The position numbers and the translations under genes are program-made. A DNA stretch of 64,000 nucleotides from Solirubrobacter sp963724195 (GTDB taxonomy: Bacteria > Actinomycetota > Thermoleophilia > Solirubrobacterales > Solirubrobacteraceae). The stretch is taken from assembly GCA_963724195.1 (NCBI GenBank), contig CAVRTQ010000015.1:1-64000 (forward strand), in the 5' to 3' direction. Under the pieces are notes generated by a model. It ran no database searches and was not told the DNA's origin. It was given only the letters and a program-made list of their open reading frames with translations. Below, one piece after another: positions 45,562-54,667 of this stretch. Position 1 is the first letter of the stretch, and the number at the start of each line of letters is the position of its first letter.

Positions 45562-48309
45562 CTAGGCGACGCCTGGGGAACCGTCGGAGAGCGCGGTTTC
45601 GAGTTGGCTGCGCGAGCGGATGCCGAGCTTGGTGAAGACCGCGCGCAGGTGGTATTCGACGGTGCGTGGGCTGACGAAGAGTCGGGTGCCGATCTCTGGG
45701 TTCGAGAGGCCCTCCTTGGCGAGACGGGCGATTTGCAGCTCGCGGGGCGTGAGGTCGTCGCGAGTGTCTGAGCTCCGTTTGCGGGCCGTGGCGCCGGTGG
45801 CGCGGAGCTCACGGGCGGCGCGAGCGGCGAACGCTTCGATGTTCATCGCAGCGAACGCTTCGTGGGCGGTCCGGAGTTGCTCGCGCGCGTCCGTGCGCCG
45901 GCGTTGCCGTCGCAGCCATTCGCCATAGACGAGCTGAGCACGGGCGAGATCCACGCGCATACGTGTGCGGCCGAGGCGAGCGATCGCTTCGCGATAGGCG
46001 CCGTCTGCGGCTTCGGGTTCGGCGAGCAACGCCCGTGAGCGCGCTTCGACGCCGAGCGCCCAGTCGGTCCCGCAGGCTTGCGTGATCGCGCTGAGCCGTC
46101 GCAGCGCGTCCTGTCCGGCCTCCGTGCGGCCGCAATGTGCGGCGGCTTCGACGAGTTCGATGAGTGCCCAGGATCGTGCGGCGATGGGTTCGTCGCGGTG
46201 TTCGGCGGCTTGGGTTGCGGCCTCCATGGCGTCCTGGTAGCGGCCGAGTCCGTTGTCGAGCAACGCGCTGGACCAGAGATTGACCGTGAGGCCCACGCCT
46301 TCGCCGCGGGCGAGGATGTCGTGCTTGGTCGACTCGATCAGGCTCCGCGCTTCAGTCTCGCGACCCCGCCAGGCGGCGAGACCGAGTTCACCGTAGGGCG
46401 TGAGCTGTCCACCGATCGCCTGTACCACCGCTGCGGACTCCTGCGCCAACGCCGTCGCGGCGGCGTGCTCGCCGGTGAACATGAGCACGCCGATGCGTCC
46501 GTTGAGCGCAGTGGGCATCTCCATCAGCGCTCCCGTGCGCCGAGCGAAGGCCAGGTATCGGTCCGAGAGGACATCGGCGGACGTGTCGTCCCACACGCTC
46601 GAGGCCATGACGGTCGCGAGCCACAGCCGCTGGAGGACGCTGTGGTCCGCGGGCTGGTCGACGAAGGCGTGCACGGCGCGTCTCAGGACCGGGGCACCGG
46701 AGGAGCATCCGTCGAGGGTCCAGGACACGAGCCCGTCGAGCAGGAGGTCGCTCGGGCGGGTCTGGTCGGTCGACGGGAACCCGGCCGCCCGGACCGCGTT
46801 CGCGACGTCGAGGCTGCCGACCCCGTCCGACAGGCGCCCGCTGAAGAGCGTTGCGGTGCAGGCTTCGAGATAGCCGTCGCGGGCGAGTTCAGGGTCGAGC
46901 GACTCAAGACGTCGGGCGGCGCCGAGCAGCATCCGCGGGGCGTCGTTGGCCCGCCTCATGGCGAAGGCGATCCGCGCGCCAAGCAGTTCGGCATGTGCCT
47001 GTCCGAGCTCGTCGAGCGGGCCGGCGAGGGCGGAGGCGACGAGCGCGAGCGCCTCCTCGAACGCCCCGGCGGCGGTCTGGGCGCGCGCGGCGGCCAGGGC
47101 TCGCTTGGCGTGGGTTTCCGGGTCGGGCGTCAGCCGGACGGCGTGTTGGAGGAAGGCGGCGGTCGCGGCCGCGCCGCCGCGAGCTTGTGCTTGGCCGGCG
47201 CAGTGCTCGAGTTCGGCGGCCAGGGTTTCGTCGGGCCCGGGCGCGCCGTGGGCGCGGTGCCACGCCCGACGGTCGGGTTCGGTGTCCGGGTCGGTGGCGG
47301 CGGCGAGCGCGCGGTGAATCGCTTGGCGCTCGCCGTCGGACGCGGCGCGGTAGATCGCCGAGCGGACGAGCGGGTGGCGGAAGCGAACGCGCTGGCCGAA
47401 CTCGCACAGGTCCGCGGCGGCTGCGGACTCGTTCCAGGCCCGGTCGATTCCGGCGTGTTCGGCAGCGCGCCAGACAACTGCCGGATCGCCGAGCGGCTCG
47501 GCGGCCGCGACCAGCAACAGACGCTGTGTCGCCGGCGCGAGGTTCGCCGCTCGGCGCTGGAAGCTCTCCTCGATCCCGGTGGCCAGACGCTCAGGCCCGG
47601 GCAGACCGAAGCCGCCCGCGAGCTCGGCGTGCGTCAGCCCGCGCGGAAGCTCGAGGATGGCCAACGGGTTCCCGCGCGTCTCCGCGACGATCCGGTCACG
47701 GACCCGGTCGTCCACCGTCACATGGACCGCCGACCGCAACAGCGTGCGCGCATCGTGCTCGGCCAGGCCTGCGACTTCGAGCTGCGGCAGTCCGGCGAGA
47801 TCGCTGTCGACGGCCGGGGTTCGCGTCGCGAAGACCATCGCCACTGATTCGGCGAGCAGGCGGCGGGCCACGAAGGCCAGCGCCTGGGCCGACGCGCGAT
47901 CGAGCCACTGCGCGTCGTCGATCACACAGACGAGCGGCTGCTCCCGGGCGCGATCGGCGAGCACTCCGAGCACGGCCAGGGCAACGAGGAAGCGATCGGG
48001 CACCGGTCCGGTGTGCAGGCCGAACGCCGTGCCGATGGCCTCACGTTGGGGGTCGGGAAGTCTCGCGAGGTGGTCGAGCATCGGCGCGCAGAGCTGATGC
48101 AGACCGGAGAACGGCAGCTCCATCTCGGATTGGACCCCGGTCACGCGCGCGAGCCGGCAGCCGGCGGTCTGCTCGGACAGGTAGTCGAGCAGCGCCGATT
48201 TGCCCACACCCGCGTCGCCGCAGAGCACGAGCGCTCGGCTCTGCCCCGCCCGGACCGCCCGGAGCAACCGATCAAGCGTTTCGCACTCGTTCTGTCGGCC
48301 GAGCAACAC
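45562..48309 (-). CDS. Large LuxR-family ATPase regulator (LAL type)
   Basis: 915 aa from GTG 48309. ATPase: Walker A CGDAGVGKSALLDYL at about residue 30, Walker B LVCVIDDAQWLD at about 127. TPR-like middle. C-terminal HTH: DLTPRELQIARLAKEGLSNP, EIGTRLFVSPRTVEYHLRAVF. A paralogue in architecture of the regulator at 22.8 kb, but low in sequence similarity. Divergent from an esterase and an alpha/beta hydrolase, which are its likely targets. Confidence 0.92.
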   Translation of the reverse strand: MLLGRQNECETLDRLLRAVRAGQSRALVLCGDAGVGKSALLDYLSEQTAGCRLARVTGVQSEMELPFSGLHQLCAPMLDHLARLPDPQREAIGTAFGLHTGPVPDRFLVALAVLGVLADRAREQPLVCVIDDAQWLDRASAQALAFVARRLLAESVAMVFATRTPAVDSDLAGLPQLEVAGLAEHDARTLLRSAVHVTVDDRVRDRIVAETRGNPLAILELPRGLTHAELAGGFGLPGPERLATGIEESFQRRAANLAPATQRLLLVAAAEPLGDPAVVWRAAEHAGIDRAWNESAAAADLCEFGQRVRFRHPLVRSAIYRAASDGERQAIHRALAAATDPDTEPDRRAWHRAHGAPGPDETLAAELEHCAGQAQARGGAAATAAFLQHAVRLTPDPETHAKRALAAARAQTAAGAFEEALALVASALAGPLDELGQAHAELLGARIAFAMRRANDAPRMLLGAARRLESLDPELARDGYLEACTATLFSGRLSDGVGSLDVANAVRAAGFPSTDQTRPSDLLLDGLVSWTLDGCSSGAPVLRRAVHAFVDQPADHSVLQRLWLATVMASSVWDDTSADVLSDRYLAFARRTGALMEMPTALNGRIGVLMFTGEHAAATALAQESAAVVQAIGGQLTPYGELGLAAWRGRETEARSLIESTKHDILARGEGVGLTVNLWSSALLDNGLGRYQDAMEAATQAAEHRDEPIAARSWALIELVEAAAHCGRTEAGQDALRRLSAITQACGTDWALGVEARSRALLAEPEAADGAYREAIARLGRTRMRVDLARAQLVYGEWLRRQRRRTDAREQLRTAHEAFAAMNIEAFAARAARELRATGATARKRSSDTRDDLTPRELQIARLAKEGLSNPEIGTRLFVSPRTVEYHLRAVFTKLGIRSRSQLETALSDGSPGVA

Positions 48310-48318
48310 TGAGACGCG

Positions 48319-48324
48319 AACCTA
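48319..48324 (-). promoter_or_regulatory. TANNNT -10 box (TAGGTT) for LuxR regulator
   Basis: On the minus strand TAGGTT ends 9 nt before the GTG at 48309. Confidence 0.4.
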
Positions 48325-48360
48325 CCGCCACGAACCCTCGCGCGTGTCGAAAGTTCGGTG

Positions 48361-48427
48361 CATCGACCCCCGTGGGTCACGGATGCGAAGCGCCCCACCG
48401 CGGGTCGAGAATCGCCGCATCGACCCC
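48361..48427. repeat. Direct repeat CATCGACCCC x2 in the divergent promoter
   Basis: CATCGACCCC occurs at 48361-48370 and 48418-48427; the first copy is also part of the inverted repeat GACCC-ccgt-GGGTC (48365-48378). Between a LuxR-type regulator and its divergent esterase gene, these are candidate binding sites. Confidence 0.4.
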
Positions 48428-48447
48428 AATCCTCGAAGGAGGCCTGC

Positions 48448-49425
48448 ATGGCCCCGACGACGTTCACGCCGTACATCGAGCCTCACACGCAGCGGTGGCT
48501 CGATGAGCTCGCCGCCGCCACCGCGGATGGCCCGCCGCTCTACGAGCTGTCCCCCGCCGACGCCCGGCAAGTGCTGCGCTCGGTCCAGGCCGGCGTTCCG
48601 GTCGAGCTCTTCCCGGCCGAGATCGACGACCGCACGATCCCGGGCGGGCCGACCGGCGAGGTCAACATCCGCATCGTCAAGCCCGCCAACGGCTCGGGAA
48701 CGCTGCCGATCATCTTCCACAGCCACGGGGGCGGCTGGATCCTCGGTGACAAGGACACGCACGAGCGCCTCGATCGCGAGCTCGCCACCTTCGCCCGGGC
48801 GATCGTCGTGTTCGTCGACTACACGCCGGCGCCCGATGCCCACTACCCGGTGCAGAACGAGCAGGCCTACGCCGCGCTGGAGTGGGCCGTCGCCAACGCC
48901 GGTGAGTTCGGCGGCGACCCGACTCGGGTCGCGCTGGTCGGCGACAGCGTCGGCGGCAACATGACGGCGGCGCTGACGTTGATGGCCAAGGAGCGTGGCG
49001 GCCCGCAGCTGGCCGCGCAGGTCCTCTTCTACCCGGTCACCGACGCCGACCTCGACACGGAGACATACCAGCGCTACACCGACGGCCCGTGGCTCACCCG
49101 CGAGGCGATGCGCTGGTTCTGGGACGCGTATCTGCCCGACGAGAGCCGCCGCTCCGAGATCACCGCGTCGCCGCTGCAGGCCACGCTCGAGCAGCTGCGT
49201 GGCCTGCCGCCCGCGCTGATCATCAACGGTGAGCACGACGTGCTGCGAGCCGAGGGCGAGGCCTACGCGCGCAAGCTCGCCCAAGCCGGCGTGCCGGTGA
49301 CGCACGTCCGCTACAGCAGCACGATCCACGACTTCGCCCTGCTGAACCCGATCACCACCACGCCCGCGCCGCGCGCCGCCATCGCGCAGGCCGCCGACTA
49401 CCTCAGCGTCGCCCTCGCCAACTAG
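48448..49425 (+). CDS. Alpha/beta hydrolase, hormone-sensitive-lipase-like esterase
   Basis: 325 aa, ATG 48448 behind GAAGGAGG. Oxyanion motif HSHGGGWILGD, nucleophile GDSVGG at about residue 172, acid in INGEHDVLRAEG, and His in STIHDFALLNP: a complete HSL-family triad. No signal peptide, so cytoplasmic. Hydrolyses short-chain esters; natural substrate unknown. The next hydrolase follows 8 bp later. Confidence 0.9.
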   Translation: MAPTTFTPYIEPHTQRWLDELAAATADGPPLYELSPADARQVLRSVQAGVPVELFPAEIDDRTIPGGPTGEVNIRIVKPANGSGTLPIIFHSHGGGWILGDKDTHERLDRELATFARAIVVFVDYTPAPDAHYPVQNEQAYAALEWAVANAGEFGGDPTRVALVGDSVGGNMTAALTLMAKERGGPQLAAQVLFYPVTDADLDTETYQRYTDGPWLTREAMRWFWDAYLPDESRRSEITASPLQATLEQLRGLPPALIINGEHDVLRAEGEAYARKLAQAGVPVTHVRYSSTIHDFALLNPITTTPAPRAAIAQAADYLSVALAN

Positions 49426-49433
49426 GAGCCACG

Positions 49434-50153
49434 ATGCCACCGACCATCATCCTCGTCCACGGCGCGTACGCCGAATCCTCGAGCTGGAACCACGTCGTCG
49501 AGACGCTCGTGTCCGCCGGCCACCCAGTCATCGCCTACGCAAACCCCTTGCGGACCATCGCCGGCGACGCCGCCGGACTGACCGAGCTCGTCCGGACGAT
49601 CGACGGCCCGGTCCTGCTCGTCGGCCACTCCTACGGCGGGGCCGTCATCACCAACGTCGCCGCCGACGCCGGCGAGATCATCGGCCTCGTCTACGTGGCC
49701 GGGTTCGCCCTCCGAGCGGGCGAAAGCCCCGCCGACGCGGCCGCCCTCGCCCCCGGCGGGACGTTGGCCGAGACGCTCCGGACCGTCCCGTTGCCCGACG
49801 GCGGCGTGGACACCTACATCGCCGCCGAGCAGTTCCACCACCAGTTCTGCGCCGATGTGCCCGAACGCCAAGCGATGCTGATGGCAATCACCCAGCGTCC
49901 GATCACCGAGGCGGCGCTCACCGAGCCCGCCGCGGACAACCCGCTCTGGGAGACCACGGACAGCTGGTTCATCTTCGGCAGCAAGGACCACAACATCCCG
50001 GTCGGAGCACACCGGATCATGGCCGAGCGCGCAGGCGCCAAGCGCACCGTCGAGGTGCCAGGAGCGTCCCACGCCGTGGGCGTCTCACGCGCCGCCGAGA
50101 CGGCCATGCTCATCCTCGAGGCCGCGCGCTTCCGCAGCCCTGTCGAAGCCTGA
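49434..50153 (+). CDS. Alpha/beta hydrolase (EstC/MES-like)
   Basis: 239 aa. Opens PTIILVHGAYAESSSWNHVV, nucleophile VGHSYGG at about residue 64, acid in FIFGSKDHNIP, His in VPGASHAVGVS. The short lid and HGA-x6-W opening match the plant methylesterase/EstC-like group common in soil bacteria. Cotranscribed with the esterase upstream. Confidence 0.88.
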   Translation: MPPTIILVHGAYAESSSWNHVVETLVSAGHPVIAYANPLRTIAGDAAGLTELVRTIDGPVLLVGHSYGGAVITNVAADAGEIIGLVYVAGFALRAGESPADAAALAPGGTLAETLRTVPLPDGGVDTYIAAEQFHHQFCADVPERQAMLMAITQRPITEAALTEPAADNPLWETTDSWFIFGSKDHNIPVGAHRIMAERAGAKRTVEVPGASHAVGVSRAAETAMLILEAARFRSPVEA

Positions 50154-50173
50154 CCCGGCGAACGCCCAACTGA

Positions 50174-50198
50174 CCGCCCGGTGACACCCACCGGGCGG
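50174..50198. terminator. Bidirectional terminator hairpin
   Basis: CCGCCCGGTG and CACCGGGCGG, perfect 10-bp stem with 5-nt loop, midway between two convergent genes. Confidence 0.7.
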
Positions 50199-50218
50199 CA
50201 GTCGGGTCGATCGTTGAG

Positions 50219-51223
50219 CTAGGACTCGCAGGCGACGCCGTCGTCGTCGCGGTCCAGGTTCGGGTTGGCGTCGTAGTCGGCGCTGCCGCGGGTGATCGGC
50301 GCCGCGTCGGCTGCCCGGGCAGCGTCACAGTTCGCGTAGGTTGCGCCCGGTTCGGAATCCGATTCGGAGCCGGATTTCCGCGGCGCCGGGCCCGCGGTCG
50401 CGATGGGTGTCGGGGCGGCCTTGGTATGGGTCGGGACGACCCGTTCCCGTTCGCTGCCGGTTGTCGGCAAAGGCTCGCCGGGGCACGTGGCCAGCACGCG
50501 GGCGATCGCGTCGTGTTCGGCCTGCGTGACCCACGCGTGATAGTTGGTCTTCACGGCGACTTGGCGAGCGACGTACTTACAGCGGAAGCGCTTGTTCTTG
50601 GGCAGCCAGGTGGCGGCGTCGCCGTCGCCCTTGGCGCGATTGGCCGCGGCGTCAACGGACAGCAGATTCAGTGCGTCGTTGGCGAACGCCACGCGGCTCT
50701 GTTGGCTCCACTGCTGCGCGCCCTTCTGCCACGCGTCCGACAGGGCGACGACGTGGTCGACGTCGACCTCGTTGGCGCCGCCACGCTGGAACGTGATCCG
50801 TGCCGCCGTGTAAGGGTCGTTGAGCTCTCCCGACCGCACTCGGCACTCGTCCAGGAACCGCTTGGAAGTGAGGTCGCGGTCGAGCATCCGGTCGCGGGTC
50901 CGGCAACCGCTGACCGCCTGCCAGCCGTCACCGTACTGAGCGCGCGAGTACCCGGTCTTGGGCGCGCGTCCCTTCACGGGCAACGCGTCCAGCGCGGCGG
51001 TCGCGCTGGTGCTGCGGTGATCGTTGCGGGGCTTGGCCGCGGCGTGCTCCCGCGTACTGGCCCGAGCGGTGCGCGTCGGCGAGGCCGTGGCGGTAGTCGT
51101 CGGCCCCAGAGCCGCGTTCGGCTCGTCTGAGTCGCCCGTGGACCGGGAGTCGCCGCAGCCGGCCAGCACGAGGATGGCCAGCGGGAGCGCAGTCCAGGTG
51201 TGAAGAGCGAAGCGCCGCGTCAT
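50219..51223 (-). CDS. Lipoprotein HNH-type (DUF1524) nuclease with excalibur domain
   Basis: 334 aa. Signal peptide with lipobox VLAGC (Cys about 23), a Thr/Ala-rich linker, then an HNH/GmrSD-C domain: EVDVDHVVALSDAW, NDALNLLSVDAAANRAKGD, with catalytic D-H and the downstream N residues. The final 40 residues are an excalibur Ca-binding domain (ANCDAARAA, then DRDDDGVACE). Probably an extracellular nuclease tethered to the membrane, for nutrient or competitor DNA. Common actinobacterial architecture. Confidence 0.87.
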   Translation of the reverse strand: MTRRFALHTWTALPLAILVLAGCGDSRSTGDSDEPNAALGPTTTATASPTRTARASTREHAAAKPRNDHRSTSATAALDALPVKGRAPKTGYSRAQYGDGWQAVSGCRTRDRMLDRDLTSKRFLDECRVRSGELNDPYTAARITFQRGGANEVDVDHVVALSDAWQKGAQQWSQQSRVAFANDALNLLSVDAAANRAKGDGDAATWLPKNKRFRCKYVARQVAVKTNYHAWVTQAEHDAIARVLATCPGEPLPTTGSERERVVPTHTKAAPTPIATAGPAPRKSGSESDSEPGATYANCDAARAADAAPITRGSADYDANPNLDRDDDGVACES

Positions 51224-51302
51224 ATCTCAGGGATGTTGGTGCGGTCAAGGCTCCAACAACACCCGATCCTACGCTCGGTGTGATCTGGTCCCTCGCGTTG
51301 AG

Positions 51303-51677
51303 TTAGCTCGCGAGGCGTTCGGCCAGCACCGACACCGGGGCGTCGCCGAGTACGGCGACCGCGCCCGACTCGAGCAGCGCGAGTGCCGCCGAGGCGTCGT
51401 CGACGATCGCGGCTGTGGGCGGCGCGGCCGGGTCGACGGACGACGCGCCGTCGAGGACAACCGCGGTAACGGCCGCCTCGGCCAACGCGACGGCGCCGCC
51501 CGCACTCTCGGCTTTGAACGCCATCGTGACTTGCATCTGCCCGCCCCCGAGGGCAAGCGCGACCACGGCGCCGGCCTCCGGGGCCACGGCGATCAGCTGC
51601 ACCAGCAGGTGCTCGACCGCACCCTCGCTCGGCGCGTCGCCGATGACATTGAACGTTTGCGTCACCCGATAGTCCAT
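51303..51677 (-). CDS. Hypothetical protein, 124 aa
   Basis: Begins MDYRVTQTFNVIGDAPSE, two predicted alpha/beta repeats rich in Ala and Val, no signal peptide. A TAGCGT -10 box lies 9 nt before the ATG. I do not recognise it; the acidic ligand-domain-like composition suggests a small soluble sensor or binding protein. It precedes the lipoprotein nuclease on the same strand by 79 bp. Confidence 0.6.
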   Translation of the reverse strand: MDYRVTQTFNVIGDAPSEGAVEHLLVQLIAVAPEAGAVVALALGGGQMQVTMAFKAESAGGAVALAEAAVTAVVLDGASSVDPAAPPTAAIVDDASAALALLESGAVAVLGDAPVSVLAERLAS

Positions 51678-51686
51678 GCGGGGCGC

Positions 51687-51692
51687 ACGCTA
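51687..51692 (-). promoter_or_regulatory. TANNNT -10 box (TAGCGT) for the 124-aa gene
   Basis: On the minus strand it ends 9 nt before the ATG at 51677. Confidence 0.4.
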
Positions 51693-51851
51693 GCGTTCGC
51701 GAACCGGCAGGCATCGCGAGATGTCAGGAAATACCTGCTGCGGTGTCCAGCCGTTGCGGCGGGAAACGCCACTCCCACCATTGTCAACGGAGGGCGACGA
51801 CCTGGCTCCGTGGAACCCGACGTGTCCAGTCGCGGCGCATAGGGGCGGCCG

Positions 51852-51867
51852 CGAGGTGACTACCTCG
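51852..51867 (+). promoter_or_regulatory. Hairpin upstream of the sensor kinase
   Basis: CGAGGT-gact-ACCTCG, perfect 6-bp stem, about 120 nt before the start. Confidence 0.3.
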
Positions 51868-51972
51868 TGCGCGGATCCCTGAGTGCCGCGCTCGAGGGCC
51901 TGGCGCAGCGTGTTGTCGTGCCAGGACGGTTTGAGCGCCCGGCTCTTGCCGTATCGTCCTCAGAAGAAAGGT

Positions 51973-51989
51973 CCGGGCACAAGGCCCGG
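51973..51989 (+). promoter_or_regulatory. Hairpin abutting the sensor-kinase start
   Basis: CCGGGC-acaag-GCCCGG ends one base before the GTG at 51991. It would hide that start, so either translation is controlled there or the true start is downstream (AGGAGG at 52019-52024 is followed 2 nt later by GTG 52027). Confidence 0.4.
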
Positions 51990-51990
51990 G

Positions 51991-53827
51991 GTGTCGCAAT
52001 TGGCGACCAGCTATGCACAGGAGGTAGTGGGCGCCCGCGCCCGGCCGGCCCCGGATGCGCTTGAAGCGCGCGTCGCACTGGTGGGCGCTCTGGTCTGTAC
52101 CGCTTCGGTGGCGATGGCGGCGGCGAGCGCCTCGAGCGATGCGGCCTTCGGGCGCGGGCTGCTGCAGCTGCTGATCGTCGGCGGGCCGATTGCCGTCGGC
52201 CTGTACGCGCTGCGCGAGCCGGCGAACAAGTCGTTCGGCGTCGCGCTCTTGGCCATCGGATTCCTGTGGTCGCTGACCGCGCTGACCACGTCGTCGGCCG
52301 ACGTGCCGCACACCATCGGTCGTCTGACCACGTGGCTGATATCGCCGTGCGTCGTGTGGCTGCTGCTGGCCTTCCCGCACGGGCAGATCAAGCCGGGACT
52401 GGATCGCGCGATTCTGGTCGGCTTTCTCGCCGTCTGGCTGTTCTTGTTCTTCGGGACCGCGCCGTTCGTGCAGGCGTTTCCACCGAAGACACTGTGGTCG
52501 CCCTGCTCGACGGATTGCCCCCAGAACGCCCTGTTCGTCCTCGACTCGCAGCCGGAGATCCTGACGCAGGTCATCCTGGTGCGCGAATGGCTGATCGAAC
52601 TGCTGTGGCTCGGCTTGGTCTATTCCATGTTCCGCCGCTGGCGTACCGCCTCGCCGCTGCTGCGGCGCGCAATCGGTCCAGCGTTCGTGGCCGGGACGCT
52701 GCTCGCCGTGCTCCAGTGGGCGCACATCACGGCGCGTCAACTCGGCGCGCCGGCCGACTTCGTGATCGCGCTGTCTTCAGTGTGGACGTTGTGCATCGTC
52801 GCCGTCTGCGCGGCGTTCCTCTTCGGCCTGGTCTGGAGGCGGATGCTGCTGGCCCGGACCCTGGGTGGCGTGGGCGCCGCCCTGCGCGTCAGCGATGATC
52901 GCGTGCACATGTGCCATGCGCTGCGCACCGCGCTCGGTGACGCGAAGACCAACCTGCTCTTCCGCGACCGGGGCGTGGACGGCTGGCGCGATGCGCGCGG
53001 CCATCCGATCCAGGAGCCGCAAGCGCCGGCCTCCGACCGCGTCGTCACGGCCATCGACACCGGTGACGGCCGCCATGACATCGCGCTGGTCCATGACGTC
53101 GCCCTGCTCGACGATCGCGAGTTGCTGGACGGGATCAGCGGCATGGTGCTCGCAAACTGGCGCCACGAGCGACTGACCGCCAACCTCGGGCAAGCGATGA
53201 CCGAGCTCGAGGAGTCCCGTCGCCGCATCTCCGAGGCCGCCGACCTCGAGCGCGCGCGCATCGAACGCGATCTGCACGACGGCGCCCAGCAGCGCTTGAT
53301 CGCGCTGCGCATCCGCCTCAGCCTCGCGGAAGAGCTGCTCGCCAGAAGATCCCGGTGCCGGCGTCGAGGAGATCCACGAGCTCGGGTTCGAGGCCGAACG
53401 AGCGCTCGACGAACTGCGGTCTCTGGCCCACGGCGTGTACCCGTCGCTGCTGACCGACAGAGGCCTACCGGACGCACTGCGCTCCGTCGCGGCGCAGGCC
53501 CCGATGCTCGTCCACGTCGTCGGGCATGGTGTCTCCCGGCACCCCATCGAGATCGAGAGCGCCGTCTACTTCACCTGCGCCGAGGCGCTGCAGAACGCGG
53601 TCAAGCACGCCCACGGCGCGACCGTGGTCTGGATCAGACTCAACCAGACACGCGCCCGCCTGCACTTCGAGATCCGCGACGACGGAACCGGGTTCTCGCC
53701 CAGGGACCACGCCGGACGCGGACTGCGCAACATGCACGACCGCATCGAGGCCATCGGCGGTCAAATCACGATCGAAGCCACACCCCCAAAGGGCACGCGC
53801 GTCGTGGGCTTCGTCCGGCTCCCTTAG
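51991..53827 (+). CDS. Membrane sensor histidine kinase (HisKA_3 / NarL type), frameshifted near 53346
   Basis: About 611 aa. N-terminal half: six or so membrane helices (RVALVGALVCTASVAMAAAS through LCIVAVCAAFLFGLVW). A GAF-like region follows, then the HisKA_3 dimer helix AADLERARIERDLHDGAQQR with phospho-acceptor His in RDLHDGAQQ. The frame breaks in CCAGAAGATC; with one base removed it continues GAGVEEIHELGFEAERALDE to the HATPase N-box (EALQNAVKHAHG) and G-boxes (DDGTGF, GRGLRNMHDRI). No response regulator is adjacent. Start uncertain: GTG 51991 or 52027. Confidence 0.84.
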
Positions 53828-53833
53828 TCCCGT

Positions 53834-54355
53834 GTGAGTCCGGTCGAGGATCGTTTCGTCGCACCCTTCTACCTCGCCATGATGGGCACCAACGCCATCG
53901 AGCACGCCGACGCCGACCTGTTGCGGCGTGTCGTGGCCGTCGGGCGGGACGCCTCGGTCGTAGATGTGGTGTGGCTGCTGCGCGGGGAATGGCGCTGGCG
54001 GGTCATGGGCGCCTGGTTCTCGCTGCTTCACGACAGCGAGGCCGTGACGCAGGCAGTGCTGCGATCGCTGGAAACGTCGGGGGGGTCATTGACCGCGCCG
54101 CCGCTTGCGGTGGCTGCCGTCCTGCTTGCGGACCACGAGGCCGAGAGCGCGCTGGCCGCGTACGTCGCGGAGGACGTCCTCCACGGCTGGGGTTCGGCGG
54201 AATTCGTCAGCGCGGCGATGGAACATCTCGGTCTGCGAGCGCCGGTGGAGCTATCGCAACGGCACCGAAGCGACTTTGAACAGATGCACGCGATCGGGAA
54301 AGCCGTGCGGGACGACACTGGCCCGTTCGTCGCTCAGTTCAACCAGTCGCGCTGA
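53834..54355 (+). CDS. DUF6000-like hypothetical protein
   Basis: 173 aa, GTG start 6 bp after the sensor kinase stop. Sequence VAPFYLAMMGTNAIEHAD and LLRGEWRWRVMGAWFSLLHD resembles what I recall of DUF6000 proteins (W-R-x2-x-G-A-W core), all helical and HEAT-like. No catalytic motif. Its closeness to the kinase suggests cotranscription, but function is unknown. Confidence 0.6.
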   Translation: MSPVEDRFVAPFYLAMMGTNAIEHADADLLRRVVAVGRDASVVDVVWLLRGEWRWRVMGAWFSLLHDSEAVTQAVLRSLETSGGSLTAPPLAVAAVLLADHEAESALAAYVAEDVLHGWGSAEFVSAAMEHLGLRAPVELSQRHRSDFEQMHAIGKAVRDDTGPFVAQFNQSR

Positions 54356-54435
54356 ATCTCGTGGATACTGGGCAGGCTTGTAGAAGTTTGCGCGTCGCGC
54401 AAACGACAACCGCTTCGTCCAGGAGGACGTTAATC

Positions 54436-54603
54436 ATGGCCAGAGATCGTTCGGGGGGCAACACCGGAGGTATCGGGCTCGGAGGGATCCTGGTGATCGT
54501 CGGCATCGTGGTGGCGATCTTCTGGAGCGTGTTGATCGGCGTGATCATCGCGCTCATCGGCCTGGTCGCCTTCGGCGGCTTCGCGAAAGGCAAGTGGTAC
54601 TGA
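54436..54603 (+). CDS. Small membrane protein, 55 aa
   Basis: ATG 54436 with a good AGGAGGACG site. A polar, Gly-rich N-terminus (MARDRSGGNTGGIG) leads into a single long or hairpin hydrophobic stretch, ILVIVGIVVAIFWSVLIGVI, ending GGFAKGKWY. Looks like a small membrane-anchored regulator or stress peptide; no family assigned. A strong terminator follows. Confidence 0.65.
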   Translation: MARDRSGGNTGGIGLGGILVIVGIVVAIFWSVLIGVIIALIGLVAFGGFAKGKWY

Positions 54604-54627
54604 TCGGCTGAATGGATGGGTGCAGGC

Positions 54628-54657
54628 GTGAGCGCCGGCCGTCCGGCCGGCGCTCAC
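54628..54657. terminator. Strong bidirectional terminator
   Basis: GTGAGCGCCGGCC and GGCCGGCGCTCAC make a perfect 13-bp stem with a gtcc loop, between the small membrane protein and the convergent DUF1080 protein gene. Confidence 0.8.
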
Positions 54658-54667
54658 GGCCTCGGGG

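Larger units (their letters stand above)
51678..51990. other. Intergenic region, 313 bp, with two hairpins
   Basis: No gene seen. On the left is the promoter of the 124-aa gene (TAGCGT, minus strand, 51687-51692). Further right are a CAGG-aaata-CCTG repeat (about 51724) and hairpins at 51852-51867 and 51973-51989, the second touching the sensor-kinase start. Confidence 0.5.
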
